NCBI RefSeq assembly: GCF_009766065.1
Contig: NZ_LMUE01000012.1
Location: 349,219 to 413,218, forward strand
Direction: 5' to 3'
Source: Dyella sp. S184
GTDB taxonomy: Bacteria > Pseudomonadota > Gammaproteobacteria > Xanthomonadales > Rhodanobacteraceae
DNA: 64,000 nucleotides
Of this stretch, positions 36,510-46,383 are shown in pieces. Position 1 is the stretch's first letter, and every line of letters starts with the position of its first letter. Made by a program: the position numbers and the translations under genes. The notes beneath the pieces were generated by a model that ran no database searches, was not told where the DNA came from, and worked only from the letters and a program-made list of their open reading frames with translations.

Positions 36510-37178
36510 ATGAGCCATGTCGTCCCACGCTCTGGCTTGGCGGTAGTGCTGCTGGCGTATTCGCTTGGCATCGCTGCACGGGAGCCTGCAGGGCGCTGGC
36601 CCGACACGCCGCTCAGTCGCACGCAGGCGCTGGCCGAATTGCAGACGTTGAATGCGGATCTGTTGAGTCACCCGAGTGCCACCCTGACCCTGGAGCGCTG
36701 GTGCGGTGCGCATCATCTGGCCGCCGAGGCGAAGATCGTTGCGCGGCGTGTGCAAGGTGCGGACAAGCCGTTGCCCGACGGTGCCCGTGCGCAACTCGGT
36801 ATCGGGCCGGATGAACCGGTGCGCTATCGGCGGGTGCAGCTGGCTTGCGGTGAGGTGGTGTTGTCCGACGCGGACAACTGGTATGTGCCGGCGCGGCTCA
36901 CTACGGCGATGAATCAGCAGCTGGACAGCTCCGACGTACCGTTCGGCAAGGTCGTCCAGCCGCTGCATTTTCGTCGCCAAACGCTCTCCGCCGAACTGCT
37001 GTGGTCGCCGCTGCCGGATGGTTGGGACAGCGGCACCGTGCTGCCGCCGTCCAGCGACAAGCCGCTGGCCATCCCGGCGCATGTGCTGCAGCATCGCGCA
37101 CTGCTGTACACGCAGGACAACCAGCCCTTCAGCGTGGTGATCGAGAGCTATACCGCGAACGTATTGGCTCGTCCCTGA
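36510..37178 (+). CDS. Chorismate-lyase-like exported protein
   Basis: The 222-aa product has a signal-like hydrophobic N-terminus (SGLAVVLLAYSLGIAA). The remainder resembles the chorismate lyase/UbiC-like fold (DUF98): RYRRVQLACGEVVLSDADNWYVPARLT, then MNQQLDSSDVPFGKVV, and a C-terminal HRALLYTQDNQPFSVVIESY. Proteins with this DNWYVPARLT block are widespread hypotheticals. True UbiC is cytoplasmic, so export suggests a different role. It lies 34 bp behind the pump gene and may be read through from it. Confidence 0.7.
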   Translation: MSHVVPRSGLAVVLLAYSLGIAAREPAGRWPDTPLSRTQALAELQTLNADLLSHPSATLTLERWCGAHHLAAEAKIVARRVQGADKPLPDGARAQLGIGPDEPVRYRRVQLACGEVVLSDADNWYVPARLTTAMNQQLDSSDVPFGKVVQPLHFRRQTLSAELLWSPLPDGWDSGTVLPPSSDKPLAIPAHVLQHRALLYTQDNQPFSVVIESYTANVLARP

Positions 37179-37193
37179 GCCGGACGTAGGGAG

Positions 37194-37258
37194 CCTCGAA
37201 AAACCGGGCTTTTGCTCGTCATCCCTGCTTTCGCAGGAATGACGATGGTTTTGCGAGG
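37194..37258. repeat. Composite hairpin repeat, REP-like
   Basis: Outer arms 37194-37205 and 37247-37258 (CCTCG..AAACC, 11 of 12 match) enclose an inner hairpin (37216-37228 with 37233-37245, one mismatch, loop TTTC). The inner part contains CGTCAT and ATGACG, as at 14493. It lies between the convergent chorismate-lyase-like and receptor genes and may also act as a bidirectional transcription end. Confidence 0.75.
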
Positions 37259-37313
37259 TTCCCCGTAGTGACCAGAGTCGACGCCAGTCACATGCAATAC
37301 GGCTTCTGTGCGA

Positions 37314-39473
37314 TTACAGCGTCAGCGTCACGCTGGCGCGCACCGTCCGTGGCGTGCCCTGGTTGAGCATGAAGCCCCAGTTGGTGAGCCAGTATTTTTC
37401 GTTGGTGATGTTGTCGATGCCGGCGCGGTAGGTGATTGCGTGGCTGCCCAGCGAGGTGCTGTAGCGCGCGCCGATGTCGAAGGTGTGATACGCGCCGATG
37501 AAGTTGCTGTTGTCGGCCTCAATGGCTTCATTGCCCACGTAGCGGCCGCCGGCGTTCAGTACCAGCCCGGGGAGCTGCGGCACGGCATATTCGACGTAGA
37601 AATTGCCCTGCACGCGAGGTGCGCTATAGGCACGCTTGCCATCCACGTCAGCGGCGGCGCGCACGTTGCTGGCGTCGAGATACATCACGCCGCCGATCAG
37701 GGTCCAGTCTCTGGCCAGGGACATCTGCGCGGATAGATCGACGCCCTGGTAGCGCGTCTGCCCGTTCTGCACGAACACGTTGTCGGAGTTCAGGTACTGC
37801 AGGCCGCGGTCGACGCGGAACAGCGCAAGGTTGGTGCTCCAGGTATCGAACCCGGTCTTGGCGCCGACCTCGAACTGCTTGCTGATCGTGGGCGCGAAGG
37901 TCTGGTACGCATTTACGGCAGTCTGCGGGGCGCTGCCGCCCTGTTCCAACGACTGGACATAGCTCGCGTAAAGCGAGACTTGCGCGATGGGCTTGTAGAT
38001 CAGCGCCGCGGTCGGCGTCAGCGGGCTTTTCTCATAGCGTGCGGCGACTAGCGGGCTGCCGGCATTGAACGTCTTGTCGTCATAGTCCATGTAGCGCAGC
38101 CCGAGCAGGGCCGACCATTGCGACGAGAACGTGACGGTGTCGCTGGCGAACAGCGCGCGCTGCGTGGTGGATTCCGCCAGGTAGTTGCTGTGGCTGACCG
38201 GTACATTCGGGTTGGCGAACGCCGGTACGTTGTAGATGTTGCCCTGGCCCAGCACCTGATCGGCGAAGTCGAGCGGGTAGTGCGCATCCAGGCTCTGCCA
38301 GGAAGCACCGAACACCACATCGTGCTTGATCGAGCCCGTCTCGAACTTGCCGCTGAGCATGCCCTGCCACTGCTGGTAGTTGTAGACCGAGTAGCCCAGA
38401 TAGTTGAGGTCGGTGTAGCTGCCTTGGTTGTCGGTGAGGATAATCGCGCTGTCGTGGTTTTCGCGGGTCTGCTTCGCATAACTGTAATCGACGCCGAAGT
38501 TCCAGTCGGGCGAGATGTCCCACTTCACACCGGTGTTGGCCACACGGAACGAGGTCTGGTAGCCGGTGAAAGGCTGGCTCACGCGCTGGTCGCCGTCGAG
38601 CGGTGCGGGCACGTGCACACCCGTCGCCATGCCGTAGTCCTGACCGAGGATGATGCCGTAGTAGGCGCCGCGCACGTCGCGATCCTGATAGATGCTGTTG
38701 AAATGCCAGTGCAGGTTCGCTGCGATGTCCTTGGTCAGCGCCAGCGAGGCGGCATTGCGCTTGATGTGGCCGCCATCGACGAAGGTGTCACCATCCTCGT
38801 GTGCCAGGTTGATGCGGTAGCCCCATCCACCCTGGCCGCCGAACGTGCCGCCGAGATCGACGGCCTCCTTGAACACGCCATCGGACACATAGCCGAGCGT
38901 GAAGCTGGTATACGGCTGCAGCGTCGGTTGTTTGGACACGAAGTTGAGGATGCCGCCCGGCTGGCCGAAGCCATACATAAAACCGCCCGGGCCTTTCAGC
39001 AGTTCGATCTGACTGAACGGTTCCAGTGGCATGTCGCTGCCCCAGTTCGGAATCGACAGGCCGTCCATCTTGAAGCCGTTGAGCGAGTCCACCTGCAGTC
39101 CGCGCACGGCGATGCCGGATGCTTCACCGGCATAGCCGGTTCCCAGCGGCGTGACACCGGGGTTGGCGGCGAAGGCGTCGTTGATATCCAGTGCCTGCCG
39201 GTTCTGCAGCAGGTCAGACGTGACCGCGTCGATGCTGAAGGGTGTGTCGAGCAGGCTGCGCTGGCCCAATGCGCCGGTATTGGCTTCGTTCGCGCGATAG
39301 AGGTCGAGGCTGCTGCCCGCGGTGACATTCACCTGGCCGAGTACCTTGGCATCCTGTGGATCGGCGTCGTCCGCGTGCGTGGCCGTGGCCATCAGTGCGG
39401 CGAGGATGAGCACGACGGCACGCCGATGGATACCGAGGCGGCGCGCGGCGCCACCGGAAAGGGCAGGGGACAT
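37314..39473 (-). CDS. TonB-dependent siderophore receptor
   Basis: The 719-aa outer-membrane receptor has a signal peptide (~1-34, cleavage after ATHA), a plug domain (~60-170, with DTPFSIDAVTSDLLQNRQA and RGLQVDSLNGFKMDGL) and a 22-strand barrel ending in an aromatic-rich C-terminus (RASVTLTL). The plug resembles ferric-siderophore receptors of the FhuA/FoxA/FpvA group lacking an N-terminal signalling domain. AAGGAG is seven bases before the ATG. It is the last gene of an iron operon headed by a Fur box; transport is presumably TonB-ExbBD driven. Confidence 0.93.
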   Translation of the reverse strand: MSPALSGGAARRLGIHRRAVVLILAALMATATHADDADPQDAKVLGQVNVTAGSSLDLYRANEANTGALGQRSLLDTPFSIDAVTSDLLQNRQALDINDAFAANPGVTPLGTGYAGEASGIAVRGLQVDSLNGFKMDGLSIPNWGSDMPLEPFSQIELLKGPGGFMYGFGQPGGILNFVSKQPTLQPYTSFTLGYVSDGVFKEAVDLGGTFGGQGGWGYRINLAHEDGDTFVDGGHIKRNAASLALTKDIAANLHWHFNSIYQDRDVRGAYYGIILGQDYGMATGVHVPAPLDGDQRVSQPFTGYQTSFRVANTGVKWDISPDWNFGVDYSYAKQTRENHDSAIILTDNQGSYTDLNYLGYSVYNYQQWQGMLSGKFETGSIKHDVVFGASWQSLDAHYPLDFADQVLGQGNIYNVPAFANPNVPVSHSNYLAESTTQRALFASDTVTFSSQWSALLGLRYMDYDDKTFNAGSPLVAARYEKSPLTPTAALIYKPIAQVSLYASYVQSLEQGGSAPQTAVNAYQTFAPTISKQFEVGAKTGFDTWSTNLALFRVDRGLQYLNSDNVFVQNGQTRYQGVDLSAQMSLARDWTLIGGVMYLDASNVRAAADVDGKRAYSAPRVQGNFYVEYAVPQLPGLVLNAGGRYVGNEAIEADNSNFIGAYHTFDIGARYSTSLGSHAITYRAGIDNITNEKYWLTNWGFMLNQGTPRTVRASVTLTL

Positions 39474-39547
39474 GATGAAACTCCTTGGATTGATCCATGC
39501 CCGGCTGGCGTCGGCTTGCCGGAGGTTGGGGGTGATGCGTTATACGA

Positions 39548-41107
39548 TCAGTGCGGTGCTGGCAGCGCCCAGACGCTGTGTGCGTCGCCATGGCGTGCAC
39601 GTCGCAAAGCAGCCCGCGCCAGGCAGGCGAAGACGATGCCGAGGGCGATGCCGGTGAGGTCAACGCCGAGTGCGGAAGTGGTGCCGGGCGCCCACGCGCG
39701 GCTCCATGCAGCTGCGTTGCCGAACAGGTCGGTAATGGCCACAGCGATCATCAGCACGGCAGTCGCCGTCAGCAGTTCGACGGCCGCGCGCGGAATCGGT
39801 CGCACACAGGCGTAGGCGCAGGCGGCGAGGAACAATCCATAGCAGGCGAACTGTTGCGATATCGCCGCGTCGAGGCCGAGATGCGTAGCCGCCAAAGTGG
39901 CGGCGAATGCACCGGAAATGCCCAGGCAGGTGCCCACGCAGACGCCAATGGTGGCGCGAGCCATGATCCGCGTACTGTGTGGCTGATCCACGTGGCGCCG
40001 CTTGCGCCGCGACTCGATCCACAGCAGGTTGCCCGAATAGAACAGGAACGCCCCTGCGAGCCCGAGTGCGAAGTACAGCCAGCGCACCGTGCGGCCGCCG
40101 TAGCTGCCAAAGTGCAGGGCGTACAGGGACGAGTTGCTGATGCCATTGATGCTGAGCTTTGCGCCGACGTGCGTGGCCAGCACCCGGCCGTCATCGCCGG
40201 ATAACGCGACGGTGCCGTAGGTACCCAGGGTGTGCTGCGACAGGCCGCGGACTTCCACCACCGCATTGCGGTCGCCGTAGTGCGTGTAGTGCAGGTAGTC
40301 CGGCTCGAAGCTGGTGACACCGGTCGCCAGCGCTGCCGCGCTGGCGCGTTCGATCAGTTGTTCCGGTGTGAGCATCACCGCAGGCGTACCACTGGCCGCT
40401 ACCGTCGGTGCCGTGGCGATCGCCTGCGCGAACGAACCGAACAGCTTGCCGTCGAACGCGATGACGTTGAGCGCGGCGAGGGTGAGCGTGAACAGGCAGA
40501 GGATCGAGCCGGTGGCCGCGAAGATGAAGTGGAACGGCAGGCTTAGCACGCCGATCGCGTTGTGCGCGTCCTGCCACAAGCGTTTCATGTTGTGTCCCAC
40601 GCGCATCGCGAACAGGTCCTTGGCCAGTTGCGGCAGGTGGATCAATAGTCCGGACACCAGCGCCAGGCCATACAGCACGCTGACGATGCCCATCACGTAC
40701 AGGCCGACCACGGGCAGGCCGAGCGAATCGTGCAGCGCGTAGACGAAGTCGGCGAGGTCACCACGGCCGGCGACATCACTTGGCGCCGTCATCTCGCTGG
40801 CGGTGGCGAAGCGCGCGTTGTCCTTGTCCTGCCAATACGCATAGGCGGCGTGGGCGTCGTCGCTGGGCAGCACAATGCCGAAGTCGTCACGTGTTTCCGG
40901 ATGCTGCGCAATCAGGTGATCGATCAAGCTGCTGATCGGAACATGGGCGTCCTGCGCGCTGCGCCATGGCGGGTTCTGCCACGCGGCGATGTCGTCGTGG
41001 AATACGGTGAGTGCACCGGCATAGAACGCCACGAACAGCGCGAAGCCGGCGATGAGGCCGGTCCAGGTGTGCACGGTCTGGAAAGTTCGGATCGTTGCGG
41101 ATTTCAT
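39548..41107 (-). CDS. PepSY-associated membrane protein, iron-uptake linked
   Basis: The 519-aa protein belongs to the PepSY-TM (DUF2318/PiuB-like) family found beside siderophore receptors. It opens with RTFQTVHTWTGLIAGFALFVAFYAGALTVF, has further helices near residues 140-165, 190-215 and 345-365 and a C-terminal cluster of four. Two periplasmic PepSY-like regions lie between. Related proteins are implicated in ferric-siderophore reduction at the inner membrane. It lies between DUF3649 and the receptor in the Fur-controlled operon. Confidence 0.9.
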   Translation of the reverse strand: MKSATIRTFQTVHTWTGLIAGFALFVAFYAGALTVFHDDIAAWQNPPWRSAQDAHVPISSLIDHLIAQHPETRDDFGIVLPSDDAHAAYAYWQDKDNARFATASEMTAPSDVAGRGDLADFVYALHDSLGLPVVGLYVMGIVSVLYGLALVSGLLIHLPQLAKDLFAMRVGHNMKRLWQDAHNAIGVLSLPFHFIFAATGSILCLFTLTLAALNVIAFDGKLFGSFAQAIATAPTVAASGTPAVMLTPEQLIERASAAALATGVTSFEPDYLHYTHYGDRNAVVEVRGLSQHTLGTYGTVALSGDDGRVLATHVGAKLSINGISNSSLYALHFGSYGGRTVRWLYFALGLAGAFLFYSGNLLWIESRRKRRHVDQPHSTRIMARATIGVCVGTCLGISGAFAATLAATHLGLDAAISQQFACYGLFLAACAYACVRPIPRAAVELLTATAVLMIAVAITDLFGNAAAWSRAWAPGTTSALGVDLTGIALGIVFACLARAALRRARHGDAHSVWALPAPH

Positions 41108-41119
41108 CGTGCGCGCTCT

Positions 41120-41380
41120 TCAGAGGCCAGCCGCTTGGCGGGTCAGCCACAGCGCGAAGAAGGCAACCGCATTCGCGCTGCCCAGCGTCAGCCACGCGCG
41201 GGTGCCGCTACGAAACGCGTAGGCACCGGTCATGAAAGCGATCCACAGCGGGAAAAACAGGATCAACGCGGGAATGACATAAGCATCGCCACCTTGCGGC
41301 AGGGCGTGCAGCAACAGACTTAGCAAAACGGCAGCCAGCGGAAACCCGAGCAAGGTGCCGGCGAGGCAGCGGGCGATCAT
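41120..41380 (-). CDS. DUF3649-like small membrane protein
   Basis: The 86-aa product has three hydrophobic segments and the pattern ARCLAGTLLGFPLAAVLLSLL, then FFPLWIAFMTGAYAFRSGTRAW, matching DUF3649 proteins of iron-uptake operons. The ATG overlaps the stop of the upstream DUF3325 gene by 4 bp. Function unknown; probably an inner-membrane accessory of siderophore handling. Confidence 0.75.
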   Translation of the reverse strand: MIARCLAGTLLGFPLAAVLLSLLLHALPQGGDAYVIPALILFFPLWIAFMTGAYAFRSGTRAWLTLGSANAVAFFALWLTRQAAGL

Positions 41381-41652
41381 CGAGAGCCCGCGCGCGTGGG
41401 TTCGGACGCGCCACGCCACCAAGCAAGATACGGCAACGTCACCCAGGTCAGCATCCATGTCGTCAAGGTGGCCGCGATGCCCGCGCCGGTACCGGCTGCC
41501 TCGAGCCATGCCACCACGCCACCAATGGCTATTGCCATGGCCACAAGGTGTGTATGCGGACGCAGTGGCGCGGACAACAGCTTCTGCTGTGTGCTGGCCA
41601 GATAGGTGAGGGTGGCGCCGGCCATGCTGAGCAGCAGTGCGCAGAGGGTCAT
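41377..41652 (-). CDS. DUF3325-like small membrane protein
   Basis: The ~91-aa product (MTLCALLLSMAGATLTYLAS...) has three hydrophobic segments and matches DUF3325, which accompanies DUF3649 and PepSY proteins in siderophore-uptake operons. An ATG at 41652 and a GTG at 41655 are both possible; AGGGA is well spaced for the latter. It is the first gene of the operon, about 80 bp from the Fur box. Confidence 0.75.
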   Translation of the reverse strand: MTLCALLLSMAGATLTYLASTQQKLLSAPLRPHTHLVAMAIAIGGVVAWLEAAGTGAGIAATLTTWMLTWVTLPYLAWWRGASEPTRAGSR

Positions 41653-41730
41653 CACGTAGCAAATCCCTGATGGTGGAGTGTGCCTTCAGGCACCTACGAG
41701 CAGAGGGCGTGGGGCAACGACGCAATAGTT

Positions 41731-41749
41731 AATGCGAAGCATTCTCATT
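41731..41749 (-). promoter_or_regulatory. Fur box of the iron-uptake operon
   Basis: AATGCGAAGCATTCTCATT is a 19-bp near-palindrome fitting the AATGAGAAT-N-ATTCTCATT form of Fur boxes in gammaproteobacteria; an extra AATGAG half-site overlaps downstream. It lies about 80 bp upstream of DUF3325. The content of the operon is exactly what Fur normally represses when iron is plentiful. Confidence 0.75.
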
Positions 41750-42026
41750 TAATGAGTTGTGCATGTCAAGAACTTGCGATCGATGGAAGCCGCATCGTGG
41801 AGACGAGTGGACGTCTGAATGCAGCGATGGATGCAAGTCCGCGGCAGTGCCGGGTTGCATCGGCATGCGCTGTGGCATGAATCAGGATGACGACGCCAGT
41901 CTGCTTCGCGCACAATGAAGCTCGTCACCATTCAGCGGCGGCCATTGAAAAAGCGAGTCATGTCGCGCAGGCGAGAATGCCCGGGCGCATGCGCGCTTGC
42001 GTATCGACAGGATCTGCGTGACATGT

Positions 42027-42046
42027 TGCTTATGATCGGATAAGCA
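42027..42046. repeat. Short perfect palindrome in a long intergenic region
   Basis: TGCTTAT and ATAAGCA flank a 6-bp spacer. It lies in the 666-bp gap between the Fur box and the acyltransferase gene, which otherwise holds no convincing gene. A -10-like TATACT stands at 42226-42231, and a GGGCGCC/GGCGCCT hairpin at about 42249-42273 would lie in a ~190-base leader of the acyltransferase mRNA. The palindrome could be an operator. Confidence 0.45.
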
Positions 42047-42415
42047 GCCTCGGAATCCCACAAGGTTCGAAGTTGTCCGATGCTCCCGCCAAAAGCCAAC
42101 CTGCTTCTGGGCAGGCTGCCGTCCGGTCATATTGCCGAATATGAGCCTTGCAGCAGCGATGCTCGCCCCGCGAGGATGACGCTTGCACGGCCTGCCGAGC
42201 GACCGACTCGGCCGTTTCGCACGGCTATACTGTGCCCCCCAGCGGCGAGGGCGCCGATGCCTGCGGCGCCTTCAGTGCAACTGGGGCCATGGGTACGAGC
42301 ACTTTCATCTGCTACTTCACGTAGTGCCGGTAAGTGTCATGCACTCCGGTAGCGACGCAGTCGTGGGGTAACCGACTTCGGAAGCTATTCGACGTCACTT
42401 GATCAAGAGAAATCA

Positions 42416-44578
42416 ATGGCAGCTCGCAGCCAAACATACATGCCACATATCGATGGGCTCCGATGCCTTGCGGTCATGGCTGTCCTGCTTTTTCACTTTG
42501 GCGTTCCCGGGCTGGGCGGGGGATATGTTGGCGTCGATGTCTTCTTTGTCATCAGTGGCTATCTGATCACCAAGGGCATCGCCGATGAGCTTGTCCGGAC
42601 CGGAAGCTTCAGTTTCAGTCACTTTTACGCGCGCCGTATTCGCCGCATCATCCCCGCCCTGATCGCCACGTTGGCCATGACGACGATCCTGGCGATCGCG
42701 AGCCTGACACCAGCCGATCTTGTCGCTTACGGCAAATCGCTGATTGCATCTTCCGTCTCTCTTTCCAACCTCCTGTTCTGGTCAGAGAGTGGCTACTTTG
42801 ATGCTGCTTCCCAGACCAAACCACTGCTGCACACATGGTCCCTTAGCGTGGAGGAACAGTTCTATCTGTTCTGGCCTGCGCTCATTTATCTAGCCTACCG
42901 GCTTTTCAGCAGGCGAGGCCTGTTCTGGAGCATCGTTGCGGCTGGCGTGCTGAGCTTCATCGCGAACCATCTTGTCGTCACTGCCCACAACATTGGTTAT
43001 AAATCGGATCTGTTCTTCCTGCCGCAGTTTCGTGTCTTTGAGTTTGCCATTGGCGCCATAGGGTGCTTCGTTGTAAAGAAGCTTCCATCATCCCGCTGGC
43101 TGCATGAGCTATTAATGGCCTTGGGTCTGGCCATCATTGCCTATTCCATTGCCTGGCTCAGGGAGGGCATGGTTTTTCCGTATGTGAAAGCGATTGCGCC
43201 ATGCCTGGGTGCGCTCTTGGTTATCGTTGCACATAGGTCGACAAGTGCTGGCGCGTTACTCACCAACAAGGCAGCGACCTGGATCGGGGCGATCAGCTAT
43301 TCGCTCTATCTGACGCACTGGCCAATTGTGGTGTTCGTTGACCAGTATCTACCGGTAGCGGCCTGGGGCATCAAGTTTGCAGTCATGGCCTCGCTTTCGC
43401 TAGTGACCGCCACGGCCCTTCACTATTGGGTCGAGGCCCGGTTCCGCTATACGCGATCCAGCCCTGGCCGTGGCAATCTGATCGGCCGGATCATCGCAAG
43501 CGCGGCCGCCATGTCCGTCTTGGGTGCCGCCGTGTTCGCTTCCAACGGCATGATCTGGCGCTACAACTATTTCATGCCTGGCTCCTTTGGCAGGTCGATG
43601 GCGGAGACAGCCCTCGTACCACCGTCGAAGGAGAGCGAGCCGGCTGCTGTGGCTGGCGAGACCTCGAAGACGGATCTCCGGGGCGCGCCTGAACAGGCCA
43701 ATCCTGTCTTTCGTCCGCTTAGTGCAACAGAAATCGAGGCTGGTAAGAGTCGGCGTTTCGCAGGCATCTTGACCGCGTGCAACGTGCAGGTGCTTCAGGA
43801 CGCGAAGCGATGCTTCATGGATCGACCCGTGCAAGTCCTGTTCTTTGGGAATTCGCATGAGCCCGATGCCTTCAATGCCTTCAATCACGTGTATGGCAAG
43901 GATCCACGGGTCAACCTGATCAATTTCGGTACGGTCAACGATTGCAAGACAGTCCAGACTGCGGACTCCATTTCTTCGCCGACGCAAAACCTGGCTTGCG
44001 ATAAGCGTTTCGCTACCTTGAATGATGAGAGGTTCCTTAGGCATGTCAATGTGTTGGTCTACAATGTCCACGATGGATTCGATGAGGTTGCACGGTATCT
44101 TTGGGGCATCCTCGAACTCCTGAAGAGGAAGAATCCCTCTATCAGGATCATTGCCATCGGGTCCTATATGCAGACCAAGATGGATTGTTCGTCCTTGTAC
44201 AACAAGTACGGAACGTACGACGCTTGCAAGCGCAAGGAATTCGTGCAGAGTTTTGATCCTGATGAGCGGGCGTTGTCGCCCATTCCGCAGGTAAAAACTC
44301 TCGATTATGTCTATATCAGCAAGGATGAGCTGTTCTGCAAGGGAGGGAAGCTTGCAACGTGTACGATGTATGCAAACGGCGAGCCGGCGTTCTACGATGA
44401 GGACCACCTTTCCATGGGTTTTGCCAGGTACATGGGTGACCGGATTGTAGAGACCCATCGGGCCGATCTGACCGCGGTTGGGCTTCCGGTCCCGGATGGA
44501 GCGGATTTGAAGCTGTCCGGCACGGGCTCGCCAGTGCAAACAGAATCTCCCTCGATTCAGGCTGGCCCGAAGCGCTAA
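42416..44578 (+). CDS. O-acetyltransferase (acyltransferase-3 plus SGNH domain)
   Basis: The 720-aa protein has an acyltransferase-3 membrane domain (residues ~10-375, about ten helices) starting with [11 protein letters not shown], where His11 is the conserved active-site residue, and containing [12 protein letters not shown] and [18 protein letters not shown]-terminal SGNH-type esterase-fold domain (~450-690) has FFGNSHEPD as block I and DEDHLS as the DxxH block. This OafA/OatA-like layout O-acetylates cell-surface glycans such as O-antigen. Codon use looks less GC-rich than neighbouring trp genes, and it ends the accessory block between trpE and trpG. Confidence 0.92.
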   Translation: MAARSQTYMPHIDGLRCLAVMAVLLFHFGVPGLGGGYVGVDVFFVISGYLITKGIADELVRTGSFSFSHFYARRIRRIIPALIATLAMTTILAIASLTPADLVAYGKSLIASSVSLSNLLFWSESGYFDAASQTKPLLHTWSLSVEEQFYLFWPALIYLAYRLFSRRGLFWSIVAAGVLSFIANHLVVTAHNIGYKSDLFFLPQFRVFEFAIGAIGCFVVKKLPSSRWLHELLMALGLAIIAYSIAWLREGMVFPYVKAIAPCLGALLVIVAHRSTSAGALLTNKAATWIGAISYSLYLTHWPIVVFVDQYLPVAAWGIKFAVMASLSLVTATALHYWVEARFRYTRSSPGRGNLIGRIIASAAAMSVLGAAVFASNGMIWRYNYFMPGSFGRSMAETALVPPSKESEPAAVAGETSKTDLRGAPEQANPVFRPLSATEIEAGKSRRFAGILTACNVQVLQDAKRCFMDRPVQVLFFGNSHEPDAFNAFNHVYGKDPRVNLINFGTVNDCKTVQTADSISSPTQNLACDKRFATLNDERFLRHVNVLVYNVHDGFDEVARYLWGILELLKRKNPSIRIIAIGSYMQTKMDCSSLYNKYGTYDACKRKEFVQSFDPDERALSPIPQVKTLDYVYISKDELFCKGGKLATCTMYANGEPAFYDEDHLSMGFARYMGDRIVETHRADLTAVGLPVPDGADLKLSGTGSPVQTESPSIQAGPKR

Positions 44579-44637
44579 CGGGCAGGGGCGAGAGCTCTGG
44601 TGGTTTCCATGACGAACCAATCTGGCAGGTATCGGCA

Positions 44638-45234
44638 ATGCTGCTGATGATCGACAACTACGACAGCTTCACCTTCAACCTCGTGCAGTACCTGGGTGAA
44701 CTGGGGCAGCAGGTGAAGGTGGTGCGCAATGATGCGCTGGATATCGCCGGCATCCGTGCGCTGAAGCCTTCGCACATCATGATCTCGCCAGGTCCCGGTA
44801 CGCCGGATGATTCGGGCGTATCGCTGGATGTGCTGCGCGAGCTGGCTGGCGAGATTCCGGTGTTTGGCGTATGCCTCGGCCACCAGGCGATCGGCCAGGT
44901 CTTCGGCGGCAAGGTGATCCGTGCCAAGCAAATCATGCATGGCAAGACCTCGCCGGTGCGTCACCTCGGCCAGGGCGTGTTTGCCGGCTTGCCGGATCCG
45001 TTCGAGGCGACGCGCTACCACTCGCTGGTGGTGGAGCAGTCTTCGCTGCCGGATTGCCTGGAGGTCACTGCGTGGACCGAAAACCCGGACGGCTCGATCG
45101 ACGAGATCATGGGCCTGCGCCATAAGACGCTGCCGGTCGAGGGCGTGCAGTTCCATCCCGAATCGATCCTGACCCAGCATGGCCATGACTTGCTGCGCAA
45201 TTTCCTTGGCCTACCACTGAAGCTGGCCGCATGA
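44638..45234 (+). CDS. trpG: Anthranilate synthase component II (glutamine amidotransferase)
   Basis: The 198-aa glutaminase supplies ammonia to TrpE. The class I triad is visible: Cys79 in GVCLGHQA, His173 and Glu175 in FHPES. The N-terminus [19 protein letters not shown] is typical of TrpG/PabA, so it may serve both anthranilate and p-aminobenzoate synthesis. It overlaps trpD by 4 bp. Confidence 0.95.
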   Translation: MLLMIDNYDSFTFNLVQYLGELGQQVKVVRNDALDIAGIRALKPSHIMISPGPGTPDDSGVSLDVLRELAGEIPVFGVCLGHQAIGQVFGGKVIRAKQIMHGKTSPVRHLGQGVFAGLPDPFEATRYHSLVVEQSSLPDCLEVTAWTENPDGSIDEIMGLRHKTLPVEGVQFHPESILTQHGHDLLRNFLGLPLKLAA

Positions 45235-46292
45235 ACGGGCATGGTCGCGACATCACGATCACGCCACAGGAAGCCTTGCAACGGACGATCGAGCATCGCG
45301 AGATCTTCCACGACGAGATGATCGCGTTGATGCGCCAGATCATGCGCGGGGAAGTGAGCCCGCTGATGACCGCGGCGATCATGACCGGTCTGCGCGTGAA
45401 GAAAGAAACCGTGGGCGAGATCACTGGCGCGGCGCGCGTGATGCGCGAGTTGTCTGAGAAAGTGCTGGTCGCAGGCGGCAACGAGCATCTGCTGGACATC
45501 GTCGGCACCGGCGGTGACGGCGCCTCCAGCTTCAACATCTCCACCGCGTCGATGTTCGTTGCGGCGGCGGCAGGTGCACGCGTCGCAAAGCATGGCGGCC
45601 GCAGCGTGTCGTCGAAGTCCGGCAGCGCGGATGTGCTGGAGGCATTGGGCGCATTGATCGATCTGAAGCCGGCCCAGGTGGCCGAGTGCATGACCGAGAC
45701 CGGGATCGGCTTCATGTTCGCGCCGAACCATCATCCGGCGATGAAGGTGGTGGCGCCGGTGCGCAAGGAGATGGGCGTGCGCACGCTGTTCAACATCCTC
45801 GGCCCGCTGACCAATCCGGCCGATGCACCGAATATCCTGATGGGTGTATTCCATCCCGACCTCGTCGGTATCCAGGTGCGCGTGCTGCAGCAGCTGGGCG
45901 CGCAGCACGCAATGGTGGTGTGGGGACGCGACGGCATGGACGAGATCTCGCTGGGCGCGGCCACCCTGGTCGGAGAACTGCGCCACGGGGTGGTGCGCGA
46001 ATACGAGATCGAGCCGGAGGACTACGGCCTGGCGATGGCTTCCAGCCGCAATCTGCGGGTGGAAAACGTGGATGAGTCGAAAGCGATGCTGCTGGGGGCG
46101 CTTGAGGGTCGCCGCGGCATCCCGCATGACATCGTCTGCCTGAATGCCGGCGCGGCGCTGTATGCGGCCGATGTGGTTGATTCCATCGATGACGGCATCG
46201 AGCGTGCGCGCGAAACGATTGCCAGCGGCGCCGCGCATGCGAAAATGCAGGCCTTCGTGGCAGCCACCCGACGGCTGGCCGGCTCGATGTGA
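45231..46292 (+). CDS. trpD: Anthranilate phosphoribosyltransferase
   Basis: The 353-aa enzyme joins anthranilate to phosphoribosyl pyrophosphate, the second tryptophan-specific step. It has the PRPP-binding [14 protein letters not shown] motif, [21 protein letters not shown], and the metal/substrate motif VGRD-like region near HPDLVG. Its ATG overlaps the trpG stop (ATGA), giving translational coupling. trpC follows after 91 bp, where no good promoter was found. Confidence 0.95.
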   Translation: MNGHGRDITITPQEALQRTIEHREIFHDEMIALMRQIMRGEVSPLMTAAIMTGLRVKKETVGEITGAARVMRELSEKVLVAGGNEHLLDIVGTGGDGASSFNISTASMFVAAAAGARVAKHGGRSVSSKSGSADVLEALGALIDLKPAQVAECMTETGIGFMFAPNHHPAMKVVAPVRKEMGVRTLFNILGPLTNPADAPNILMGVFHPDLVGIQVRVLQQLGAQHAMVVWGRDGMDEISLGAATLVGELRHGVVREYEIEPEDYGLAMASSRNLRVENVDESKAMLLGALEGRRGIPHDIVCLNAGAALYAADVVDSIDDGIERARETIASGAAHAKMQAFVAATRRLAGSM

Positions 46293-46383
46293 CAGCACGC
46301 TGAAGAGCGTGTGTTCATCGCGTTGACGACACGACATCGCAATCGCGCATAGGATGCGCTTATACACGAACGAGTGAGATGCC

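Noticed and set aside
46323..46355. TTGACG and TAGGAT as a separate promoter for trpC
   Set aside because: The spacing is 21 bp; read-through from trpD is simpler.
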